Shown one piece after another: positions 1 to 6,959 of a stretch of DNA of 10,177 nucleotides. The DNA lies in contig SVCR01000039.1 in NCBI GenBank assembly GCA_015058265.1, positions 1 to 10,177 of the forward strand, in the 5' to 3' direction. The DNA comes from Clostridiales bacterium (lineage in GTDB: Bacteria > Bacillota_A > Clostridia > Peptostreptococcales > Anaerovoracaceae). Position 1 is the first letter of the stretch; every line of letters starts with the position of its first letter. Made by a program: the position numbers and the translations under genes. A model generated the notes under the pieces. The model saw only the letters and a program-made list of their open reading frames with translations. It searched no databases and was not told the origin of the DNA.

Positions 1-567
1 ATTAGACGGCGTCAGCGTTAGAGCCATCAATCCCGGCAGCCTGGTACAAGGGATATCATAGATGCTTTCGATCAGCGCACTGCACTCCTCTGTATGATCA
101 GCCGGGATAGCGGCAACATACAGTCTTTCCTTATATCCGGAGCAGCAGACTGTTCTGCCTCGCTCTGTCAGTCTTGCGATCGCCGGGACACGGTCTATCC
201 CGAAGACCACATTTCCTCTGTCCATACAGTTCCTGAACGCCAGCTCAAACCCGCCGTTTCCCGGAACAAAGCCTATGATCGTATGGCTGTCCGTATGATC
301 AAATATTATCTCTGAGAGTGGGATCATCATCGTAGGCGGCATTGTGATCATGATCATATCCGCATCGCGAAATGCCTCATCAGGATCATTAGTCGCGGCG
401 CATATGCATCCCTCATGAATTACTTCACCCGCTTTGTTGACGACAGTCAGATGATCGCCGAAAAGTGAAGGATTAGATGTGAACACGGTTACAGCATGTC
501 CTTTTTCAGCGCTGTGAGCAGCAAACTGCGTTCCTATATTGCCTCCCCCAACAACAGTGATCTTCAT
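1..567 (-). CDS. Opine (octopine/nopaline) dehydrogenase-family NAD(P)-binding protein, N-terminal part
   Basis: The first 189 codons are visible and the gene runs off the left edge. The translation starts MKITVVGGGNIGTQFAAHSA, a Rossmann beta-alpha-beta fold with GxGxxG at G7, G9 and G12. It continues with a second nucleotide-binding stretch (DADMIMITMPP, residues 68-78), the FVPGNGGFELAF segment (100-111) and FGIDRVPAIARL (122-133), and reaches LTLTPSN (183-189) where the alpha-helical catalytic domain of the octopine/nopaline dehydrogenase family would begin. Members reduce an imine formed between an amino acid and a 2-oxo acid, or act on related substrates; the substrate cannot be told because the catalytic domain is missing. 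The ATG at 567-565 is chosen because an AGGGGGTG ribosome site (581-574) lies at good spacing; an in-frame GTG at 576-574 would sit inside that site. It has its own promoter and is separated from sbcC by a terminator, so it is probably an independent unit. Family assignment is fairly sure, exact function is not. Confidence 0.85.
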   Translation of the reverse strand, partial: MKITVVGGGNIGTQFAAHSAEKGHAVTVFTSNPSLFGDHLTVVNKAGEVIHEGCICAATNDPDEAFRDADMIMITMPPTMMIPLSEIIFDHTDSHTIIGFVPGNGGFELAFRNCMDRGNVVFGIDRVPAIARLTERGRTVCCSGYKERLYVAAIPADHTEECSALIESIYDIPCTRLPGLMALTLTPSN

Positions 568-610
568 GGCATACACCCCCTTTTTGCGGAATTCTAAAAA
601 ATATGGGAGA

Positions 611-639
611 ATTTTACCCAATTGTTTTGATTGTTGCAA
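611..639 (-). promoter_or_regulatory. Sigma-A type promoter for the opine dehydrogenase-family gene
   Basis: On the minus strand a TTGCAA -35 box (639-634) is followed after exactly 17 bases by TAAAAT (616-611). This predicts a start near 604 and a leader of about 37 nt before the ATG at 567. The surrounding sequence is AT-rich, as expected for a promoter region. Confidence 0.6.
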
Positions 640-671
640 GCGAATATCAGAATTATTGCGTAGAAAATTGT

Positions 672-707
672 ACAATAAAAATACAAGCCTCTATTTGAGA
701 CTTGCAT
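672..707 (-). terminator. Rho-independent terminator of the flavoprotein-sbcD-sbcC operon
   Basis: Read on the minus strand, ATGCAAGTCTC (707-697), a five-base loop AAATA and GAGGCTTGTAT (691-681) form an 11-bp stem using two G-U wobbles, followed by TTTTATTG. On the plus strand the wobbles become C-A mismatches and the 3' side lacks a T run, so it is directional. It lies about 80 nt after the sbcC stop and just before the next promoter. Confidence 0.6.
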
Positions 708-785
708 TTCTAAGTGATATTCTTCGCTCTTTTTTTTGAAATTTTGCCGGGAAACAGTCTTCTTTACTCTTAATCGAAGATCCAA

Positions 786-3700
786 CTACGAAATAAGCAT
801 CTCTATGCTGCTGCCCTTGTCTCCGTTCCTGACAAGTATCTTCTGCGGAATACTTTCATCCAGTCTGTCAACATGTGAAATGACTCCGACAAGCCTGTCT
901 CCGTCTGTCAGCTGCTCAAGGACTTCGAGAGCTCTGTCGAGGATCTCGTCACTCAATGTGCCGAAGCCCTCATCAATGAACAGAGCTTCCATCTGCTTCC
1001 CTCCGGCGTGATTCTGTACGACATCCGAAAGTCCGAGGGCAAGTGCCAGAGAGGTGAAGAACTTCTCCCCTCCTGAAAGTGAATCAGAGCTGCGCATCAG
1101 ACCGGTGTTGTTGTCCAGCACTTCTATTTCCAACCCTGCTTTGGCATTCTTCCTTCCCGCTCCGACCTTATGCACCAGTTCGTATTTTCCTCCGCTCATC
1201 TGTTCCATGCGGAGATTTGCCATATCGATTATTTCTCTGAAGACAGCGCCCATCACATACCGGTCAAAGCTCAGCTTGCCGCCTTCACCGGTGGCGCCTT
1301 CAGCGAGTTCGGCGAGCTTACGGATCCTCTCCCATGCTGCCGAGGTCTCTTCCAGATCGGCTGTTATTCCCTTTGCTTTGTCCCTGACGAGAACATGATT
1401 GGCCAGGATGCTTTCTTTCTGATTACATATGTCATTCAGTTCATCGCGCACTCTTCCCTGCTCGTCAAGCCTGTTATCCAGCGCCTCGATGTCCGCATAT
1501 TCCTTCCCGTTCGTCATCGCAGCGAGGGTCTCTATCTGCTTGTTCGTTACCGCGATGTCGTTTCTGTATGCAGATATCTGAGCCTTTTCATTGCTGAGCC
1601 AGACATCCCCGTCTGATTCGCCGATAACAGCCATAGCGGCTCGTGCTTCCTCCGCATCTGCGAAGCCGCTCTCCATGACAATATTGTCCCTGGCAGTACG
1701 TGCCTCTTCCGCGTCTGAAGACAATCCGCTTATCGAACTCTCCTTGGCTGCAAGGCTGCCCTTCTTCTGATCACATGCTTCTTTCACTTTCTTCAGCTCA
1801 TTGGCATGAGCCTCAACAGAAGCTTTCTTAAGGTCTCTTTGATCTGTAAATTCATGACGAGCTGCCACAGCTGCCTCTTCACTTTCGTATTCCAAGCCCT
1901 TTCTGATCTGAATTATCGCAGCATCCAGTTCTCTGATCCTGCCTTCCTTGTTCTTCTCCTCTTCAGCAAGTCCGTTTATGACTTTCTGATTGTCTTCTAT
2001 AGCTCCCTCGATCTCTGTGATCTTAGTCCTGCACCCTGCTCGTTCATTCTTCAGCTGTTCCGCCTCTGAATATTCATCGGCAAGGCGGCTCTCCTGCTGC
2101 TCGGTGCGAAGGATCTCATCATCGAGGAAGTGATCCGATGCCAGAATATCCCAGTCGACATTCTCTGCAATGATGGTGCCGGCTCTGCCGAGAATCGCTT
2201 CCTTGCGTTTCATGATCTCCGCAGCAAGCACTTCAACATCTGTCTGCTTCTTGCTTCGGGATTTTTCTGCGCTGTCTGCTGCGTCACGTGCATCATCGAC
2301 CGCGCTTCTCTCAGGTGTGTCCTCCGAACGCTCAGCCAGTCTGCCGACTTCCGCATGGCTTAATTCTGTTCTGCAAACAGGGCAGACAGCCCTGTTATCC
2401 GACTCGATCATTCGACGGATATCATCCGCGATCAATCCGGCCTGCCCGGCTATGAATTTCTTATACAGATCGTTATATTTGTCTGAAGCAGCTATCGCGG
2501 ATCCGGTCAAAGTCTTCAGTTCCTGCTGCATTCCTTCCAGTTTGTGTTCATCTCCAAGGATCGCTCCGACCTCGGCTCTTATCCCATTCTCGCCGGCCAG
2601 CTGCTCTCTTCTTTCCTTCGCGGACTTGTAGCTGTTGGAAAGGCCTTCTGCTCTTGCGTCTATGCCTTCCAACTCCTTTTCTCTGTTTTTCAGACGGGAA
2701 AGATCTCCTTTGAGGCTTTCCAGTTCCTCTTCTGAACTTGATTTCTTCTTTCTGAGAGCTTCCAGATCACCGGATGCCTGCTCTCTCTCCTGCTGCTTGG
2801 TACGGATATTGCTGTACTCAGGCATATGAGAGTTGATCGAATCGATCTTTGTGTTTATTTCTTCTATTTCTTTGACAACCGGCTCATCTGACCTGACTGC
2901 TTTCTCCGCGGCCGCCAGCGATGTATCAAGAGCTTTGACTTCGTCTGTCAGGATATCGATCTCTCTCTTCGTTTGCTCCAGAGCCGCGACGGCCCTTTCA
3001 TATAGCTGTTCTGCCGGACGGACCTTGTGCAGAGCGATCTCTGCTCTCCCCATCAGTTCTTCTCGTTTGCTATACTTTTCTTCCTCTTCGCGGAGCTTCT
3101 CAAGATGAGCTTTGTTATTCTTCAGCTCATCGAATTGCTTATTGATCTCCTCTGCCGCCCCTCTTTCTGTATTGAGCTTATTTATGGCCTTACCCACTTT
3201 ATCTCTTTCAGCTTTCAGCTGCTTCAGCTCATCGCTCTCTCTGACTACGAGCTCCGAGAGATCATCACACAGTTTCGGATCTCCCGCCAGGAATGACGGC
3301 CCTTCATCATCAACTTCATCATCAGCATCTTCAACTCTGTCAGGTTCGGCAGGATTAATGAAGGTTACCTCCATCAATCCTTTCAGCTCCGAGACCTTTC
3401 CTGCTCTTGTTCTTCCCAGTTCATCCCTTGCCCCGATGAACAGGTTCTGGTAGTAAAGATACTCCGAATCGTCAAACAGCTTGCTCAGGATATCCATCTT
3501 CCCGTCGCTGTCCGCCTTGAGGAATTGCATGAATTCACCCTGCGCGAGCATTATTATCTTGCGGAACTGGTTCTGATCCAATCCGAGGATCTCGGCACAT
3601 CTTGCAGATACTTTTCCCGCGCCTTCTGTTGGATCGCGGTCCGGTTCTATAAGAACAGCGCTTGGTACAGCATCTCCGTACTGATCCGCTGTGCCGCGAA

Positions 3701-4007
3701 TTTTCCTGAAATGCAGTTTTCTGCTGACCGTATATACTTTACCGCCTTGAGTGAATTTCAGCGTCACCTCTGTGTCCACAGACTTCGGAACATGATCGCA
3801 GTGCATGATCGCTGCGGACCCTTTCGAACGGTCATTACCGCTCGCAACTCCGTACAAAGCGAACATGATACCGTCGAAGATGGTGGTTTTGCCCGCACCT
3901 GTATCTCCGGTGATCAGATATAAACCGTGATCCAGCTTGTCGAATGGTATGACTGTCTTCGAGGCATAAGAGCCGAAGGCCGTCATTTCAAGTAAAAGCG
4001 GCTTCAT
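786..4007 (-). CDS. sbcC: Exonuclease subunit SbcC (Rad50-like SMC/ABC ATPase)
   Basis: This is the ATPase subunit of the SbcCD nuclease, which opens hairpins and processes protein-blocked or broken DNA ends. The 1073-residue product fits the family (about 1050-1130). Visible in order: MKPLLLEMTAFGSY start; Walker A GDTGAGKTT (34-42, Lys40); Q-loop LAQGEF (Gln156); long heptad-rich coiled coil; zinc hook CPVC (542-545), where two molecules join through zinc; the returning coiled coil; ABC signature SGGEK (978-982); Walker B FIDEG with Asp1012 and Glu1013; H-loop His1045. All ATPase residues are present. The start is taken as the ATG at 4007-4005: AGGAGG lies seven bases upstream, and the codon shares one base with the sbcD stop (TGATG), so translation is coupled. 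A GTG one codon earlier is possible but too close to the ribosome site. A very acidic stretch (about 222-236) precedes the first coil. Confidence 0.97.
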   Translation of the reverse strand: MKPLLLEMTAFGSYASKTVIPFDKLDHGLYLITGDTGAGKTTIFDGIMFALYGVASGNDRSKGSAAIMHCDHVPKSVDTEVTLKFTQGGKVYTVSRKLHFRKIRGTADQYGDAVPSAVLIEPDRDPTEGAGKVSARCAEILGLDQNQFRKIIMLAQGEFMQFLKADSDGKMDILSKLFDDSEYLYYQNLFIGARDELGRTRAGKVSELKGLMEVTFINPAEPDRVEDADDEVDDEGPSFLAGDPKLCDDLSELVVRESDELKQLKAERDKVGKAINKLNTERGAAEEINKQFDELKNNKAHLEKLREEEEKYSKREELMGRAEIALHKVRPAEQLYERAVAALEQTKREIDILTDEVKALDTSLAAAEKAVRSDEPVVKEIEEINTKIDSINSHMPEYSNIRTKQQEREQASGDLEALRKKKSSSEEELESLKGDLSRLKNREKELEGIDARAEGLSNSYKSAKERREQLAGENGIRAEVGAILGDEHKLEGMQQELKTLTGSAIAASDKYNDLYKKFIAGQAGLIADDIRRMIESDNRAVCPVCRTELSHAEVGRLAERSEDTPERSAVDDARDAADSAEKSRSKKQTDVEVLAAEIMKRKEAILGRAGTIIAENVDWDILASDHFLDDEILRTEQQESRLADEYSEAEQLKNERAGCRTKITEIEGAIEDNQKVINGLAEEEKNKEGRIRELDAAIIQIRKGLEYESEEAAVAARHEFTDQRDLKKASVEAHANELKKVKEACDQKKGSLAAKESSISGLSSDAEEARTARDNIVMESGFADAEEARAAMAVIGESDGDVWLSNEKAQISAYRNDIAVTNKQIETLAAMTNGKEYADIEALDNRLDEQGRVRDELNDICNQKESILANHVLVRDKAKGITADLEETSAAWERIRKLAELAEGATGEGGKLSFDRYVMGAVFREIIDMANLRMEQMSGGKYELVHKVGAGRKNAKAGLEIEVLDNNTGLMRSSDSLSGGEKFFTSLALALGLSDVVQNHAGGKQMEALFIDEGFGTLSDEILDRALEVLEQLTDGDRLVGVISHVDRLDESIPQKILVRNGDKGSSIEMLIS

Positions 4008-5251
4008 CACTCCACCTCCTGTCTTAACAGGTAATCGACAAATTTATCGATCACTTCCTGTCCCGGACCTGTGCGCAGATCGGACGCGTGTCTCATTAAC
4101 TCACCTGCATGATCCATCAGCAGATAGTCCTTTTCTTCCGGCGGCTCCCCGCCGTTTCTCTCCGAATAGAAGTCTGCAAACAGCTCTTCTGTGGATCTTT
4201 CCTTAGCGCTGCCCGAGTCCATCTGAGGTAATTCGCCCGCAAAGCGGTTGTAGGCTGACTTTATCTCCATAAGGACACTGTCCCTGTCCTTGTACAATTC
4301 CCTGAAGAAAGCCGCTATCTCAGTAGTCACTCTGCGGTCATCGAGTATGATGCTGATATACTCCCCTGTTCTCTTATCTGACAATTCGGCATCTCTTATT
4401 TCTTCATAGCTTCCCCTGATCTCCCTCATCGGATGGAGCGGCTCTATGATAAGAGTCTCAGTCCTGACCGGCTCTCCCTTAGGCCCGATATCGACCAGGA
4501 CAGGTCCTTTGCTCTTCTGGCGCGTCTCATCAAAGTGATAGCAAAGCGGTGAGCCTGCATATCTGACACTGTCGCGCCCGACACTGTATGATGCATGGAT
4601 GTGCCCGAGAGCGACATAATCGAAAGCATCGAAGGCGCTGACTTCTATCTGCCCTACTCCTCCGATCATGGATTCAGATCCGCCTCTTTCAGCTTCTTTT
4701 CCGTTGAATGTCACATTCTGATGCGCGATCAGCACATTTCTCTCAGCCTCATTGATCGGTTGAGCCGAGATCAGTGCTCTGACTGCCGAATCGTAGTCTT
4801 TAAGACTGTCATCTCCCAGAGCACGGGATATGAGCGCAGGAAAAACATACGGCATCAGCCAGAATGTGACTGCGCCGTATCCATCATTGAGGGTTACATG
4901 CTCAAGTTCTGCTGTTTGCGACAGACTGCGGGAGAAATACAGCCCTTGCTTGGACAGGACCGGTCCGGCATATGCGAGCCGATGCACTGAATCGTGATTG
5001 CCGGCGACAGTCATGACAGGGATCCCCATATCGTTGATCCCCGTCAGCAGTCTGCTGAACAACGCGACAGCATCCTCTGCCGGAGCACTCCGATCGTATA
5101 CATCTCCTGCTATGACAACAGCCTGAGGAGATATGTCCTTTACTGTTGCCAGGAATCTGTCTACCCATACTGTCTGGTCACCATTTTCGACCATTGACAC
5201 GCCATGTATAGACTTACCCAGATGAAGATCTGAAACATGAATTATATTCAT
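4007..5251 (-). CDS. sbcD: Exonuclease subunit SbcD (Mre11-like metallophosphoesterase)
   Basis: Nuclease subunit that binds SbcC and cuts DNA with 3'-5' exonuclease and single-strand endonuclease activity, using two Mn ions. The 414-residue product (family about 390-410) carries the full calcineurin-like metal site: DLH (Asp8, His10), GDVYDR (Asp50), GNHDS (Asn85, His86), IAHQN (His177) and LGHIH (His217, His219). The rest, from about residue 270, is the C-terminal capping and SbcC-contact region. The start is the ATG at 5251-5249, which gives MNIIHVSDLHLG, the usual N-terminus of the family, with GGAGGG just upstream (5260-5255). A TTG start at 5272 would add seven residues but has no ribosome site. 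The gene follows the flavoprotein after 30 nt and overlaps sbcC by one base, so all three are likely cotranscribed. Confidence 0.96.
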   Translation of the reverse strand: MNIIHVSDLHLGKSIHGVSMVENGDQTVWVDRFLATVKDISPQAVVIAGDVYDRSAPAEDAVALFSRLLTGINDMGIPVMTVAGNHDSVHRLAYAGPVLSKQGLYFSRSLSQTAELEHVTLNDGYGAVTFWLMPYVFPALISRALGDDSLKDYDSAVRALISAQPINEAERNVLIAHQNVTFNGKEAERGGSESMIGGVGQIEVSAFDAFDYVALGHIHASYSVGRDSVRYAGSPLCYHFDETRQKSKGPVLVDIGPKGEPVRTETLIIEPLHPMREIRGSYEEIRDAELSDKRTGEYISIILDDRRVTTEIAAFFRELYKDRDSVLMEIKSAYNRFAGELPQMDSGSAKERSTEELFADFYSERNGGEPPEEKDYLLMDHAGELMRHASDLRTGPGQEVIDKFVDYLLRQEVE

Positions 5252-5281
5252 ATTCCCTCCGAGCTTTTTCAAAAATATTAA

Positions 5282-5758
5282 TTACGCTTCATGTACGAGT
5301 TTTCCGTTGATGTCCTCGATATTGATCGCAAAGCATAGAGTCCTGCCTGCATCCTTGGCGATCTCAGATTCAATATATTCCTCAGTGCAAGGGAACTTGC
5401 TGCACAACTTACGGCTCCATTTGATAACCTCGTCAAGATCTTCGATCAATTCCGCTTTGCCGAAAACAATGACGCTGCGAACATACTTTGCCCAATCTCC
5501 TTCTTTCTGAGTATCCTGACCGAACACACAATATGAAACCTTAGGATCTCTCTTTATGGCATCGACTCTGTGGCCGAAATTCGCTCCGTGGAAGTACAGC
5601 TTTCCGGTCTCCTCATCATAATAGTGATTGATAGGAACTCCGTAAGGGTATCCGTCATCACCGATGACCGAAAGGACTCCTCTTGTCTCCTTCTTCAGTA
5701 CTTCGACGATCTCTTCCTTGCTGAGAGCCTGCGGACTCCTTCTCATCTTTCTGAACAT
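5282..5758 (-). CDS. NimA-like pyridoxamine 5'-phosphate oxidase-family flavoprotein
   Basis: A 158-residue split-barrel protein of the pyridoxamine 5'-phosphate oxidase-like superfamily, closest in pattern to the NimA / flavin-nucleotide-binding group. Recognisable parts are MRRSPQALSKEEI (5-17), GVLSVIGDDGYPYGVPINHYYD (27-48), KLYFHGANFGHRVDAI (53-68) and DPKVSYCVFG (71-80). His57 in the FHGA motif lies where Nim proteins carry a conserved histidine. Such proteins bind FMN or F420-type cofactors; Nim proteins reduce nitroimidazoles to harmless amines, but many relatives have unknown substrates, so I do not assign that activity here. It has no signal peptide and should be cytosolic. The ATG at 5758-5756 has AAAGGGG upstream. 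It is the first gene of the operon with sbcD and sbcC, 30 nt ahead of sbcD. Confidence 0.85.
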   Translation of the reverse strand: MFRKMRRSPQALSKEEIVEVLKKETRGVLSVIGDDGYPYGVPINHYYDEETGKLYFHGANFGHRVDAIKRDPKVSYCVFGQDTQKEGDWAKYVRSVIVFGKAELIEDLDEVIKWSRKLCSKFPCTEEYIESEIAKDAGRTLCFAINIEDINGKLVHEA

Positions 5759-5796
5759 AACGACCCCTTTCTCATTTTCAGTTTCTTTTACACTAT

Positions 5797-5824
5797 ATTA
5801 TATGATACCAAACCACCCTGAAAA
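5797..5824 (-). promoter_or_regulatory. Promoter of the flavoprotein-sbcD-sbcC operon
   Basis: On the minus strand a consensus TATAAT -10 (5802-5797) has TTTTCA (5824-5819; four of six bases match TTGACA) 16 bases upstream. The predicted start is near 5790, leaving a leader of about 32 nt that contains the AAAGGGG ribosome site. The -10 is strong, the -35 modest. Confidence 0.5.
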
Positions 5825-5837
5825 AGGTCAGTCTCGT

Positions 5838-5852
5838 GAATTTCTGAAAACC
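5838..5852. promoter_or_regulatory. Possible CodY-like box between divergent promoters
   Basis: GAATTTCTGAAAACC matches the CodY consensus AATTTTCWGAAAATT at 11 of 15 positions and lies between the two back-to-back promoters. CodY senses branched-chain amino acids and GTP in many Bacillota and often controls amino-acid genes. Four mismatches in AT-rich DNA make this weak. Confidence 0.2.
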
Positions 5853-5871
5853 GCAACTTTTTCCTCATATA

Positions 5872-5901
5872 TTGACGCTGATATTTTTCTGTGTGTACAA
5901 T
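5872..5901 (+). promoter_or_regulatory. Promoter of the permease-dsdA operon
   Basis: TTGACG (5872-5877) and TACAAT (5896-5901) are separated by 18 bases, a good sigma-A type match. Transcription would begin near 5908, about 62 nt before the permease ATG. It points away from the flavoprotein-sbcDC promoter, with the two -35 boxes about 47 bases apart. The TTG inside this -35 box opens a longer in-frame permease ORF, which argues that the long version is not the real start. Confidence 0.55.
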
Positions 5902-5906
5902 ACACA
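5892..5906. promoter_or_regulatory. Operator-like inverted repeat over the permease-dsdA promoter
   Basis: TGTGTA-CAA-TACACA is a perfect inverted repeat with 6-bp arms and a 3-base centre. It covers the -10 box and ends just before the predicted start site, the classic place for a repressor site. The TGT...ACA outline resembles sites of GntR-type regulators, but the protein is not in this window and the family is a guess. Part of the symmetry could be chance from the GT-rich run. Confidence 0.4.
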
Positions 5907-5970
5907 TAAATACTGTTATTCAGATCGCTGCGTCATTGCCCGGCTCACGCGGCAGCCGGCACCCGGTAAA

Positions 5971-6918
5971 ATGAACAAAGACTCACGATCTTCATTAATA
6001 AAAAGCCAATGGCCTGCGCTGCTGATATTACTGCAGTCGCTTTTCTACGGCTATGGTGATCCGATCTCCAAGGTCGCGTATGAAGTGACACCTGTCTACA
6101 CCCTTCTTTCGATACGGTACTCGATCGCATTCATAATACTTGCCGCTTTGTTCGGCAAACGTATCATCAATACATTAAAGACAACGCCTCTCAAGGTCTG
6201 GCTCATTCCGGGCCTCTGCATAAGCATGAGCTATCTCATCGGCAATGTAGCGCTGGCCATGGCGCCTGCTACTTCGGTCGCTTTCCTGCGGTCACTTTCT
6301 GTAGTGCTGACTCCCGCTATCGCGTTCCTGCTCTACCGCACCAGGTACAGGTGGCAGCATCTTGTGATACAGATCCTCGCTCTTGCAGGCCTGTATCTCC
6401 TCTGTGTCAAAGGAGGGCTGTCAGGATTCGGCCTCGGCGAAGCTCTTGCGATATGCGATGCTGTATTAAGGGCATCAGCGCTGGTATTCAGTCTTAAATC
6501 TCTTGACTCTGTCGATCCCGTAAGCCTGACTGCGCTGCAGGCGGGCTGCTCATCTGTATTGGCAACTGCTGCATGCTTCATGTTCGAAGGAGGGCTTCAC
6601 ATCGAACCGATCACCCCTCAGGCTGGGGCGATCATCCTGTACCTCGCTGTCACATGCACTTTGCTCGGTTATCTTCTTCAGAATCTGGCTCTGATGAAGA
6701 TATCTGACCGGGAAGTATCTCTTCTCCAAAGTCTGGCACCGGTGATGACCGCGGTCTTCTCTTTCTTCCTGCTCGGAGAGAGGCTTTCTCCGGCAGGCAT
6801 CACGGGTTCGGCGATAATCCTTGCATGTGTGATCGCATCGACTCTGATACCGGCGGATACAGGGAGCAAAGGCCGGGAACGTACATCAGAAAAACAGAGC
6901 AGAACACAGAATTTGTAA
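5971..6918 (+). CDS. EamA/DMT-superfamily permease
   Basis: An integral membrane transporter of 315 residues, the usual size for the drug/metabolite transporter superfamily. About ten hydrophobic helices form two EamA halves (roughly 14-148 and 156-294). Typical signs are the start WPALLILLQSLFYGYGDPISKVAY, the half-end VVLTPAIAFLLYRTRYRWQ (111-129), and the second-half signature LLQSLAPVMTAVFSFFLLGE (251-270), followed by RLSPAGITGSAIILACVI. A charged tail (about 296-315) should be cytosolic. The substrate cannot be read from sequence; because dsdA follows after only 41 nt with no terminator between, an amino acid such as D-serine is a reasonable guess only. The ATG at 5971 is chosen because the upstream in-frame TTG (5872) is part of the promoter. 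The chosen start lacks a clear ribosome site (ACCCGGTAAA precedes it) and follows a GC-rich hairpin. Confidence 0.88.
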   Translation: MNKDSRSSLIKSQWPALLILLQSLFYGYGDPISKVAYEVTPVYTLLSIRYSIAFIILAALFGKRIINTLKTTPLKVWLIPGLCISMSYLIGNVALAMAPATSVAFLRSLSVVLTPAIAFLLYRTRYRWQHLVIQILALAGLYLLCVKGGLSGFGLGEALAICDAVLRASALVFSLKSLDSVDPVSLTALQAGCSSVLATAACFMFEGGLHIEPITPQAGAIILYLAVTCTLLGYLLQNLALMKISDREVSLLQSLAPVMTAVFSFFLLGERLSPAGITGSAIILACVIASTLIPADTGSKGRERTSEKQSRTQNL

Positions 6919-6947
6919 TATACTTACATTAGATATCAACCACCCGG

Positions 6948-6955
6948 AAGGAGGT
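6948..6955 (+). promoter_or_regulatory. Strong ribosome binding site of dsdA
   Basis: AAGGAGGT is complementary to the 3' end of 16S rRNA and ends four bases before the dsdA ATG at 6960. It fixes the dsdA start and contrasts with the missing site before the permease, suggesting the enzyme is made in excess over the transporter. Confidence 0.75.
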
Positions 6956-6959
6956 CGCT

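Noticed and set aside
1054..3923. Several plus-strand ORFs of 60-150 codons opposite sbcC
   Set aside because: They are serine/leucine-rich mirror frames of the sbcC coiled coil, without ribosome sites or known domains.
5872..5970. 33-residue N-terminal extension of the permease from a TTG
   Set aside because: The TTG is inside the TTGACG -35 box, the extension is not membrane-like, and the promoter's start site falls downstream of it.
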